Assembly (NCBI GenBank): GCA_038233815.1
Contig: JBBSVE010000020.1
Span: 1 to 29,901 of the forward strand
Length of the DNA: 29,901 nt
From: JBBSVE01 sp038233815
GTDB lineage: Bacteria; Pseudomonadota; Alphaproteobacteria; Rhodobacterales; Rhodobacteraceae
Direction of reading: 5' to 3'
Below, one piece after another: positions 14,892-21,280 of the stretch. Under the pieces are notes generated by a model. That model was not told where the DNA came from and ran no database searches. It was given only the letters and a program-made list of their open reading frames with translations. Position 1 is the first letter of the stretch, and each line of letters begins with the position of its first letter. The translations under genes and the position numbers were made by a program.

Positions 14892-15680
14892 ATGAGCATC
14901 ACGGGCGGCGCCGCCCTCGTCACCGGCGCGGGCAAGCGGTTGGGCCGCGCGATGGCGCTTTATCTGGCCGGGCGGGGGTTCGACGTGGCGGTGCATTACG
15001 CGACCTCGGGCGACGCGGCGCAAAGTGTGGTGCGGGAGATCCGCGCGCTGGGTCGGCGCGCGGTGGCGTTGCAGGCTGACCTGCTGGAGGAGGACCAGAC
15101 CGAAGCCCTCGTGCCCGCTGCCGTGGCCGCATTGGGACCGCTTCACGTGCTGGTGAACAACGCCTCGATCTTCGAGCATGACCGGCTGGATACCGCGACG
15201 AAGGAAAGCTGGGACCGTCACCACGGCTCCAATCTGCGCGCGCCCTTCGTGCTGACGCAAGCCTTTGCCGCGCAAGACATCCCGGCAGGCACCGATGCGG
15301 CAGGGGAACCGGTGGCGACCGGCCTCATCCTCAACATGGTGGACGAGCGGGTGCGAAAGCCGAACCCCGAGTTCATGACCTACACGCTGGCGAAGATGGG
15401 GCTCTGGGCGCTGACGCAGACCTCGGCGCAGGCACTGGCACCGCGGATCCGGGTCAATGCCATCGGCCCCGGACCGACCCTGCGCGGCACCCGGCAGACC
15501 GAGGATCATTTCGCCCGCCAGCGCGCCGCCATGCTGCTGGAGCGGGGGGCGAACGCGGATGACATCACGGCAGCCTTGGGCTATTTCCTGGACGCGCCCG
15601 CCGTCACGGGACAGCTTTTGTGTGTCGACGGGGGCCAGCATCTGCTGTGGCGGACGCAGGATGTCCTCGGTCCCGGATGA
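14892..15680 (+). CDS. SDR oxidoreductase, pteridine-reductase/FolM-like
   Basis: 262 residues. The nucleotide motif is TGAGKRLG (11-18), the TGxxxRxG form typical of pteridine reductases and FolM (dihydromonapterin reductase). NNAS is at 89-92. The active site is Tyr164-x3-Lys168 (YTLAK). The usual catalytic serine position is taken by the segment LNMVDERV, with Asp151, again as in pteridine reductases. It may thus reduce dihydropterins or dihydrofolate with NADPH. Recycling of pterin cofactors is plausible, but a generic SDR role is possible. It is the last gene of the S49 - small Cys protein - CaCA - SDR cluster, followed by the AT-rich gap. Confidence 0.85.
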   Translation: MSITGGAALVTGAGKRLGRAMALYLAGRGFDVAVHYATSGDAAQSVVREIRALGRRAVALQADLLEEDQTEALVPAAVAALGPLHVLVNNASIFEHDRLDTATKESWDRHHGSNLRAPFVLTQAFAAQDIPAGTDAAGEPVATGLILNMVDERVRKPNPEFMTYTLAKMGLWALTQTSAQALAPRIRVNAIGPGPTLRGTRQTEDHFARQRAAMLLERGANADDITAALGYFLDAPAVTGQLLCVDGGQHLLWRTQDVLGPG

Positions 15681-15982
15681 TCCGACGGGGGCCGGGCCCG
15701 ACAGTTGTGCACGCTTCACGAAACCGTCACGCAATCGTTTCTTTTTTGTTAAAGATATCAGTTTGTTGCGGCAAGCATATATATCTATGTAATGATTTCA
15801 ATAGGTTGTGAAATAGCCTAAAAAGTGGGCAGTCCGGTGAAGCACGCTGAAAACAAGGAAAATCCTACCCTGCCGGAAGATTTCCAACAGAGTTATCCCC
15901 AGAAACCGTGGATAGCTTCGCCCTTGCCCCCGCCGTCCAGCCATTGCAGCCACGGGGGAATCAACCACAAGAGGAGTCGCCG
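15681..15982. other. AT-rich 302 bp intergenic region between SDR and uvrC
   Basis: No gene seen. From about 15715 to 15900 the base composition drops sharply compared with all surrounding DNA. It holds T-runs (TTTCTTTTTTG at 15738-15748), a TATATATAT stretch (15777-15785), an AGGAAAATCCT inverted repeat (15856-15866), and two DnaA-box-like sequences: TTATCCCCA at 15893-15901 and, inverted, CGTGGATAG at 15907-15915. The stretch nearest uvrC (15916-15982) is GC-rich again. Read as the uvrC 5' region with a possible promoter; an origin-like role is only a hypothesis. Confidence 0.7.
15766..15793 (+). promoter_or_regulatory. Possible uvrC promoter in the AT-rich gap
   Basis: TTGCGG at 15766-15771, 16 bp, TGTAAT at 15788-15793 (five of six to TATAAT). 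The leader to the uvrC ATG would be about 183 nt, long enough to hold regulatory structure. Several other weak boxes exist in this AT-rich DNA, so the assignment is tentative. Confidence 0.3.
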
Positions 15983-17848
15983 ATGACCGACCCCGATCCC
16001 ACCCCCCCGACGGGCCACAAGGCGATCCAGTCCTACCTCCGCTCGCTCGATAATTCGCCGGGCGTCTACCGGATGCTGAACGCGGACTCGGAGGTGCTCT
16101 ATGTTGGTAAGGCGCGGGCGCTGAAGGCCCGCGTGTCGAACTATGCCCGGCCCTCGGGCCATTCGGGGCGCATCGCGCGGATGATCCGCGAAACCGCGTC
16201 GATGATGTTCCTCACCACCCGGACCGAGACCGAGGCGCTGCTGCTGGAGCAGAACCTCATCAAGCAGCTCAAGCCGCGCTACAATGTGCTGCTGCGCGAC
16301 GACAAGTCGTTTCCGAACATCTTCATTCCCACCGACCATCCCTATCCGATGATCCGCAAGCATCGCGGCAAGCGGTCCGAAAAGGGGCACTATTACGGCC
16401 CGTTCGCAAGCGCGGGGGCGGTGAACCGAACGCTCAACCAGCTTCAGCGCGTGTTCCTGCTGCGGACCTGCACGGATTCGGTGTTCTCGGCCCGGACCCG
16501 GCCGTGCCTGCTCTACCAGATCAAGCGTTGCGCCGGTCCCTGCGTGGAGAAGGTGTCGCAGGCCGACTACGGCAACCTCGTCGCCGATGCGGAGCGGTTC
16601 CTCGAGGGCAAGACCACCGCCGTGCAGGCCAACCTCGCGGCGGAGATGACGACCGCGTCGGAGGGGATGGAGTTCGAACGTGCGGCGGCCCTGCGCGACC
16701 GGATCAAGGCGCTGACGCAGGTGCAGTCGGCGCAGGGGATCAACCCCAAGGGCGTGCGCGAGGCGGATGTGATCGCCCTCCATCTCGAAGGCGGGCACGC
16801 CTGCGTGCAGGTCTTCTTCATCCGCGCGAACCAGTCGTGGGGCAACCGCGACTTCTATCCCCGCACCGGCGCCGGGGCCGAGGAGGCGGAGATCATGGAG
16901 GCGTTCGTCACCCAGTTCTACGACGACAAGGAGCCGCCCCGGCTGCTCCTGCTGTCGCATCCGGTGGAGAACGAGGATCTCGTGTCCGAGGCCCTGACCG
17001 GGCTTGCGGGCCGCAAGGTGGAACTGGCCGTGCCGCTCCGGGGCGAAAAGGCGGAACTGGTCGAGAACGCCGCCCGCAACGCGCGTGAAAGCCTCGCGCG
17101 GAAGATGGCGGAGAGTGCGACGCAGACCAAGCTGCTGACCGGGCTCGCGGAAGCGTTCGATCTGGAGGCGGCGCCGAAGCGGATCGAGGTCTATGACAAC
17201 TCCCACATCCAGGGCACCAATGCTGTGGGCGGCATGATCGTCGCGGGGGCCGAGGGGTTCCTGAAAAGCCAGTATCGCAAGTTCAACATCAAGTCGGCGG
17301 CGGGGGCCAACTCCGACGATTTCGGCATGATGAAAGAGGTTTTGACCCGCCGGTTCGAACGTTTGCTGAAGGAAGACCCGGACCGCAAATCCGATGCGTG
17401 GCCCGACCTCCTGCTGATCGACGGCGGGGCGGGACAGGTGTCGGCGGTGGCGGGGATCATGGCCGATCTGGGCGTGGAGGATGTGGCGATGATCGGCGTC
17501 GCCAAGGGCGTGGACCGCGACGCGGGCAAGGAGGAATTCCACCGCCCCGGCACCCGGCCCTTTGCGCTGCGGATGAACGACCCAGTGCTCTATTTCGTCC
17601 AGCGCCTGCGCGACGAGGCCCACCGCTGGGCCATCGGCGCGCACCGCGCGAAGCGGGCGAAGGCGGTGTCGGCGACCCCGCTCGACGACATTCCGGGCGT
17701 CGGGGCGGCGCGAAAACGCGCGCTGCTGGCGCATTTCGGGTCTGCGAAAGCGGTCGCCCGCGCGGGCGTGCCGGACCTGATGGCGGTGGACGGGATCTCC
17801 GAGCCGCTGGCCACCAAGATCAGCGACTATTTCCACGCCCGGGGGTAG
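15983..17848 (+). CDS. uvrC: Excinuclease ABC subunit C
   Basis: 621 residues. UvrC makes the dual incisions of nucleotide excision repair on the UvrB-DNA complex. The N-terminal GIY-YIG nuclease (about 24-105) shows GVY (27-29) and YVG (40-42). Next come the cysteine-containing segment CLLYQIKRCAGPC and a UVR/UvrB-binding helix pair (TASEGMEFERAAALRDRI, about 226-243). The RNase H-like second nuclease has YDNSHIQGTNAVGGM and LIDGGAGQ. The C-terminus is a helix-hairpin-helix pair (DDIPGVGAARKRALL; ISEPLATKI). GAGGAG at 15971-15976 is 6 bp before ATG 15983, fixing the start over an earlier GTG at 15908. Codons 7-9 contain seven consecutive C. It converges with rluA, stops 10 bp apart. No LexA-type GTTC-N7-GTTC box was seen upstream. 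Confidence 0.97.
   Translation: MTDPDPTPPTGHKAIQSYLRSLDNSPGVYRMLNADSEVLYVGKARALKARVSNYARPSGHSGRIARMIRETASMMFLTTRTETEALLLEQNLIKQLKPRYNVLLRDDKSFPNIFIPTDHPYPMIRKHRGKRSEKGHYYGPFASAGAVNRTLNQLQRVFLLRTCTDSVFSARTRPCLLYQIKRCAGPCVEKVSQADYGNLVADAERFLEGKTTAVQANLAAEMTTASEGMEFERAAALRDRIKALTQVQSAQGINPKGVREADVIALHLEGGHACVQVFFIRANQSWGNRDFYPRTGAGAEEAEIMEAFVTQFYDDKEPPRLLLLSHPVENEDLVSEALTGLAGRKVELAVPLRGEKAELVENAARNARESLARKMAESATQTKLLTGLAEAFDLEAAPKRIEVYDNSHIQGTNAVGGMIVAGAEGFLKSQYRKFNIKSAAGANSDDFGMMKEVLTRRFERLLKEDPDRKSDAWPDLLLIDGGAGQVSAVAGIMADLGVEDVAMIGVAKGVDRDAGKEEFHRPGTRPFALRMNDPVLYFVQRLRDEAHRWAIGAHRAKRAKAVSATPLDDIPGVGAARKRALLAHFGSAKAVARAGVPDLMAVDGISEPLATKISDYFHARG
16002..16008 (+). repeat. Seven-C tract near the 5' end of uvrC
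   Basis: C7 within codons for Thr-Pro-Pro-Thr (residues 7-10). Like the C8 in mutL, it is a homopolymer placed where slippage would inactivate the whole protein. Confidence 0.8.
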
Positions 17849-17858
17849 GCCCCCGCCC

Positions 17859-18506
17859 TCAGAACGGACAGGGCGAGGAGAAGGTCATGCTGACCCCCGT
17901 CGCGGGATGCTTCAGGCGCAGGCTCTCGGCGTGGAGCATCATGCGGGGCCAGTCCTCCGCCCGCTCCGAATAGAGTGGATCGCCGAGGATGGGATGCCCC
18001 AGCGCCTGACAATGGACGCGAAGCTGGTGGCTGCGCCCGGTGCGGGGCATCAGGCGGACCCGGCTCTCCTCCGCGTCCGAGCGCACGACCCGCCAGTCGG
18101 TGACGGCGGCGCGTCCCGTCTCGTGGTTCACATGCTGGCGCGGGCGGTTCGGCCAGTCCACCGTCAGCGGCAGGTCGACGCGCCCGACCTTCGGCTGGAG
18201 CCGCCCCGCCACACGCGCAACATAGACCTTCTTGGTGCGCCGCTCCTCGAATTGCCGGCCGAGCGCGCCTTGCGCGGCCTTCGTGCGCGCGAACACCATG
18301 ACCCCCGACGTGTCCAGATCGAGCCTGTGGACCAGCAGCACCTCCGGCCAGACCGCCGCGAGCCGCGCGATCAGGCAGTCTCCACCGCCCTCCGCCTTGC
18401 CCGGCACGGACAGGAGCCCCGCAGGCTTCTCGACCACCAGCAGATTGTCGTCGGCATGGATCAGGACCGGATCGCCCGGCGGCGGATCATAGACGAACCC
18501 CGTCAC
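17859..18506 (-). CDS. rluA: Dual-specificity 23S rRNA/tRNA pseudouridine synthase RluA
   Basis: 215 residues. RluA makes pseudouridine at 23S rRNA U746 and tRNA U32 (E. coli numbering). The catalytic motif HRLDLDTSG carries Asp63. Segments KPAGLLSVPGK, LPLTVDWPNRP, VNHETGRAA, TGRSHQLRVHCQALGHPILGD and LLHAESL-type HAESLRLKHP follow the E. coli RluA sequence closely. This points to RluA itself, without the S4 domain of RluC/RluD. The start is a GTG at 18506-18504 with no visible ribosome-binding site; no suitable ATG lies between it and the first conserved strand. It follows the histidine kinase gene by 28 bp on the same strand, so it may be expressed from that transcript. Confidence 0.93.
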   Translation of the reverse strand: MTGFVYDPPPGDPVLIHADDNLLVVEKPAGLLSVPGKAEGGGDCLIARLAAVWPEVLLVHRLDLDTSGVMVFARTKAAQGALGRQFEERRTKKVYVARVAGRLQPKVGRVDLPLTVDWPNRPRQHVNHETGRAAVTDWRVVRSDAEESRVRLMPRTGRSHQLRVHCQALGHPILGDPLYSERAEDWPRMMLHAESLRLKHPATGVSMTFSSPCPF

Positions 18507-18534
18507 GCGCGCCGGTTCGGAGGTGACAGCGATC

Positions 18535-19569
18535 TCAGACGCCCCCGTCGATGGGGGCCTGCGTCAGCCGGACCTGCGTGCCCGTCCCCGGATGGTCGGT
18601 GACGATCACACCCTCCACCGCGCTGGCGAACGCCTCGACCAGCCGCGAGCCGATGCCGCTTTGGGACCGTTCGGCACCGTCCCCCGCCGTGCGCCCGACC
18701 CCGTCGTCGGTTACCGTCAGCGTCCAGGGCGCGCCCTCCGGCGCTGCATAGGCGACCGAGATCCGGCCTGCACGCCCGTCGGGGAACGCATGTTTGGAGG
18801 CATTCGTCACCAGTTCCGCCACAATCATGCCGAAGTTGAGCGCCCGGTCCCGCGCCACCATCGACGGCGCGCAGTCCAGCGCGACGCGAACCCGCGCGTT
18901 CGGGAACAGGGCCGCCTGAAGCTGCGAGGTCAGGGTGTCGAGATACTGACGGATGTCGATCTGTTCCGAATAGCGGCTGGTTGTGTAGATCGATTCGTGG
19001 ATCGCGGAGAAACTGCTGACCCGGGCGGCGGCGGCGGCGAGGGCATCGCGCACATCCTCGGACGATGTGTTGCGGCGTTGCAGGTTCAAAAGCCCCGCGA
19101 CCATGGCGAAGTTGTTCTTGGTGCGATGCTCCAGCTCGCGCATCAGAAGCTGGTGGGTGTCCAGCTCCGTATCGCGCGCGGTGGCCGCCCGGTTGACGGC
19201 ACGGCGGAACAGGGACGCGATGACCACGATCAGCAGCGCCACCGCCCCGTTGACCATTGCGCGCGGCGCATCCTCGGGATGTTCGACCGTGAAGGAATGG
19301 ACGATCGGCAGGATCGCATACCAGGCATGCAGAAGGCCCGCGACCCACGTCGTCAACCCTGCCAGAAGGCGCCCATAGAGAGTGGATATCAGCACCGCGA
19401 GATACAGAAGCGCGAACGGCCCGGCCCCCGGCGCCACGGTGTCGAGACCCGCCCGCGCGATCACGGCGGCCCCGAAGCACACAAGGCCAAAGCCGATCTG
19501 AATCAACGGTCGCGGCATCCGCCCGCCGAAGGCGCGCACGAGGTCGTATTCGCCCAGACGTTGACGCAT
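18535..19569 (-). CDS. Membrane sensor histidine kinase, HisKA_2 type
   Basis: 344 residues. About four membrane spans in the first 125 residues (near 21-41, 50-66, 69-90 and 105-122) with short loops, resembling the DUF4118/KdpD-like sensor region. A short linker helix leads to the dimerisation helix LMRELEHRTKNNFAMVAGLLNLQ, with the phospho-acceptor His148. The E-H-R-x-K-N pattern is that of HisKA_2/HWE-related kinases. The HATPase has ELVTNASKHAFPDG (N-box), TDDGVG (G1) and SGIGSRLVEAFA (G2). In alphaproteobacteria such kinases often feed PhyR-type general stress signalling; no response regulator is in this window. ATG 19569 is chosen; a GTG at 19644 would overlap the preceding gene's stop. 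It lies 74 bp after the fRMsr gene. Confidence 0.9.
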   Translation of the reverse strand: MRQRLGEYDLVRAFGGRMPRPLIQIGFGLVCFGAAVIARAGLDTVAPGAGPFALLYLAVLISTLYGRLLAGLTTWVAGLLHAWYAILPIVHSFTVEHPEDAPRAMVNGAVALLIVVIASLFRRAVNRAATARDTELDTHQLLMRELEHRTKNNFAMVAGLLNLQRRNTSSEDVRDALAAAAARVSSFSAIHESIYTTSRYSEQIDIRQYLDTLTSQLQAALFPNARVRVALDCAPSMVARDRALNFGMIVAELVTNASKHAFPDGRAGRISVAYAAPEGAPWTLTVTDDGVGRTAGDGAERSQSGIGSRLVEAFASAVEGVIVTDHPGTGTQVRLTQAPIDGGV

Positions 19570-19643
19570 GATGCCCTGCCCGACGTTCCTCTCCCAGCCG
19601 TTCACTATGGCGTGACCCGGGCTGGAAGGAAAGCCATCCCGCA

Positions 19644-20099
19644 CTACCGCGCGTCGCGGAAGATGCGGGAGAGGATCGGCTCCAGCGCGTCGGCATCGGG
19701 CTGGCCGAACGCGTCCGGCAGATTGCTGTCGAGGTCGAGCACCCCGATCAGGCGCCCGGTGCCATCGCGGACCGGGATCACGATCTCCGACCGGGTGGAG
19801 GCGGCGCAGGCGATATGGCCGGGAAAGACCTCCACGTCGGGGACGATCTGCGTGACGCCCGTCCGCGCGGCGGCCCCGCAGACGCCGCGCGAAAACGGGA
19901 TGGAGAGGCAGCCGTGCCCACCCTGATAGGGCCCGATCCTGAGCATGCCCGGTTCCGTGACCCGGTAGAACCCGGTCCAGTCGGAGCGTTCATGGGCATG
20001 GTGGATCTCGCACGCGAGCGTCGCCATCAAGGCCACGGCATCCGTCTCGCCGTGACAGAGCGCGTCGAGCGTGCGGGAGAGGTCGGCATAGTCGGGCAT
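19644..20099 (-). CDS. msrC: Free methionine-(R)-sulfoxide reductase (GAF domain)
   Basis: 151 residues, a single GAF domain. fRMsr reduces free L-methionine-(R)-sulfoxide with thioredoxin. The three redox cysteines are at C64 (GGHGCLSIP), C74 (SRGVCGAA) and C98 (GHIACAAST). Their spacing of 10 and 24 residues equals that of the E. coli enzyme (C84, C94, C118), and SDWTGFYRV and SEIVIPV fit the family. This separates it from signalling GAF domains. ATG 20099 has GGAG 8 bp upstream on the minus strand. It is transcribed toward the histidine kinase gene and diverges from the STAS gene over 185 bp. Role: repair of oxidised methionine, hence oxidative stress defence. Confidence 0.93.
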   Translation of the reverse strand: MPDYADLSRTLDALCHGETDAVALMATLACEIHHAHERSDWTGFYRVTEPGMLRIGPYQGGHGCLSIPFSRGVCGAAARTGVTQIVPDVEVFPGHIACAASTRSEIVIPVRDGTGRLIGVLDLDSNLPDAFGQPDADALEPILSRIFRDAR

Positions 20100-20135
20100 C
20101 GGGCGGCTCCGCGGGGACGCGCTGTTCCGGCCAGA

Positions 20136-20163
20136 CATCTAGACGGACGGGCCTTGGACGCAA
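20136..20163 (-). promoter_or_regulatory. Candidate promoter of the fRMsr - kinase unit
   Basis: On the minus strand TTGCGT (20163-20158), 16 bp, TAGATG (20141-20136), 36 bp before the fRMsr start. It would drive fRMsr, the kinase and possibly rluA. Pattern only. Confidence 0.38.
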
Positions 20164-20284
20164 GGCGGATCGCGCCCGACCGGGGGGATTTTGCATCGCA
20201 TTCGAGCGATCGCCGTCCGGAGTAAGGCGATGTTCACCGTTCGCGCTCAGGGTGCATGGCGTGGGTGTATGTGGAGTGTATGGG

Positions 20285-20620
20285 ATGAATCTGCTGTCGA
20301 GCCTCAGGGGCAATGCGTTGATCGTGACGGTGACGGAGAACCGGATCGACGCGGCCGGTGCCATCGCGTTCAAGGAGGCGATGCGGACGGTTGCCGAGGT
20401 GCCGTCTGCGCGCGTGCTCCTCGATCTGTCGCATGTGGCGTTTCTGGACAGTTCCGGTCTGGGCGCGGTGGTGGCGGTGATGAAGCTTCTGGGGCCAGAA
20501 CGGCCGCTGGAGCTTGCGGGACTGACGCCGACGGTGGAAAAGGTCTTTCGGCTGACACGGATGGACACGGTCTTTCGCATCTGGCCGCGCGTATCGGATG
20601 GAATTCAGGCAGCGTGCTGA
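20285..20620 (+). CDS. STAS-domain anti-sigma factor antagonist (RbaV/RsbV-like)
   Basis: 111 residues, one STAS domain. The phosphorylation region VAFLDSSGLGAVVAVMKLL holds S56/S57, with the DSSGLG motif typical of SpoIIAA/RsbV. In partner switching, the unphosphorylated protein sequesters an RsbW-type kinase and frees its target. GGAG at 20273-20276 is 8 bp before ATG 20285; an in-frame GTG at 20252 lacks one. The RsbW-like gene follows immediately, so the pair is one operon. The arrangement matches RbaV-RbaW of Rhodobacter capsulatus, reported to affect gene transfer agent production and stationary-phase survival. Orthology is inferred from order and family, not proven. No PP2C-type phosphatase gene is nearby. 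Confidence 0.9.
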   Translation: MNLLSSLRGNALIVTVTENRIDAAGAIAFKEAMRTVAEVPSARVLLDLSHVAFLDSSGLGAVVAVMKLLGPERPLELAGLTPTVEKVFRLTRMDTVFRIWPRVSDGIQAAC

Positions 20621-20621
20621 C

Positions 20622-21065
20622 ATGAAGGTTTCCGGTGGCGCGGGTGAAACCCGGCTCGAACTTCAGAGCGACCCGCACGCCGTGCGACGCGGGCTCGCGA
20701 CCCTTGCGAAAGCGCCGGCCTTCGCCGCACTGGACGAGGATCTCCGTTCGGCGGCCGAGATCGTGCTGGCCGAGGTGCTCAACAACATCGTGGAGCATGC
20801 CTATGCCGGAACGACCGGGGTGATCGAACTCAAGCTGTCGCCGCGGGCCGGCACGCTATGCTGCGATGTGCGCGATTTCGGCGTGGCCCTGCCCGACGGG
20901 CGGGTTCCGGGCGCACTTTTGCCTGCCGGCGATGCGGACGGCCCGCCCGAAGGCGGTTTCGGCTGGTATCTGATCCACTCGCTCGCGTCCGATCTGCGCT
21001 ATCGCCGACGCGGCGGATGCAATCATCTCCGCTTCACGCTCGACCCGGATCGTCAGCGTCGGTGA
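20622..21065 (+). CDS. Anti-sigma factor serine kinase, RsbW/RbaW-like HATPase
   Basis: 147 residues, a lone GHKL ATP-binding domain without a phospho-acceptor helix. N-box: AEIVLAEVLNNIVEHAYAG (about 44-62). G1-like: DFGVALPDG (about 86-94). G2: EGGFGWYLIHSLASDLRYRR (about 109-128). This is the RsbW/SpoIIAB-type layout, which phosphorylates its STAS partner and binds a sigma factor or other target. The start at ATG 20622 is 1 bp after the STAS stop. An upstream ATG at 20598 would overlap the STAS gene by 23 bp and is also possible. No sigma factor gene lies in the window, so the target is unknown. Confidence 0.9.
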   Translation: MKVSGGAGETRLELQSDPHAVRRGLATLAKAPAFAALDEDLRSAAEIVLAEVLNNIVEHAYAGTTGVIELKLSPRAGTLCCDVRDFGVALPDGRVPGALLPAGDADGPPEGGFGWYLIHSLASDLRYRRRGGCNHLRFTLDPDRQRR

Positions 21066-21280
21066 CGACGCGCCATGAAACGACCCCGGTCCGGTCACGA
21101 TCCTGCCGTCATCGGTGCCCATAACGAACCCATGGCCGCACGCGGTCGTCCCCCGGCGATGCGAGCGTCAGCCCCCCCTGTTCGTGCCGCCGGGGCCTTC
21201 CCCCTTCCGCTCGCGCGTAAAATCGGGTTCCCCGGCCCGCGCGCCTCGGTTACGTTACACCGGACCGAAGGGGAGGCATC

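Noticed and set aside
15683..15750. Rho-independent terminator after the SDR gene
   Set aside because: The GGGCC/GGCCC elements have essentially no loop, and the T-run lies about 40 bp away, so stem and T-run do not form one unit.
15893..17836. Very long open frame antisense to uvrC (about 650 codons)
   Set aside because: The sense strand encodes complete UvrC with all motifs. The antisense frame is low-complexity, rich in Arg/His/Gly, as expected opposite GC-rich codons.
20230..20242. GTTC repeats upstream of the STAS gene as an alphaproteobacterial LexA box
   Set aside because: The two GTTC are 3 bp apart, not the 7 bp of GTTC-N7-GTTC. The 27.0 kb palindromes (GAAC-N3-GTTC) also do not match that box.
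20214..20245. Possible EcfG (general stress sigma) promoter before the STAS gene: GGAGT ... CGTT
   Set aside because: The -35 is not GGAAC and the spacing is about 14 rather than 16-17 bp.
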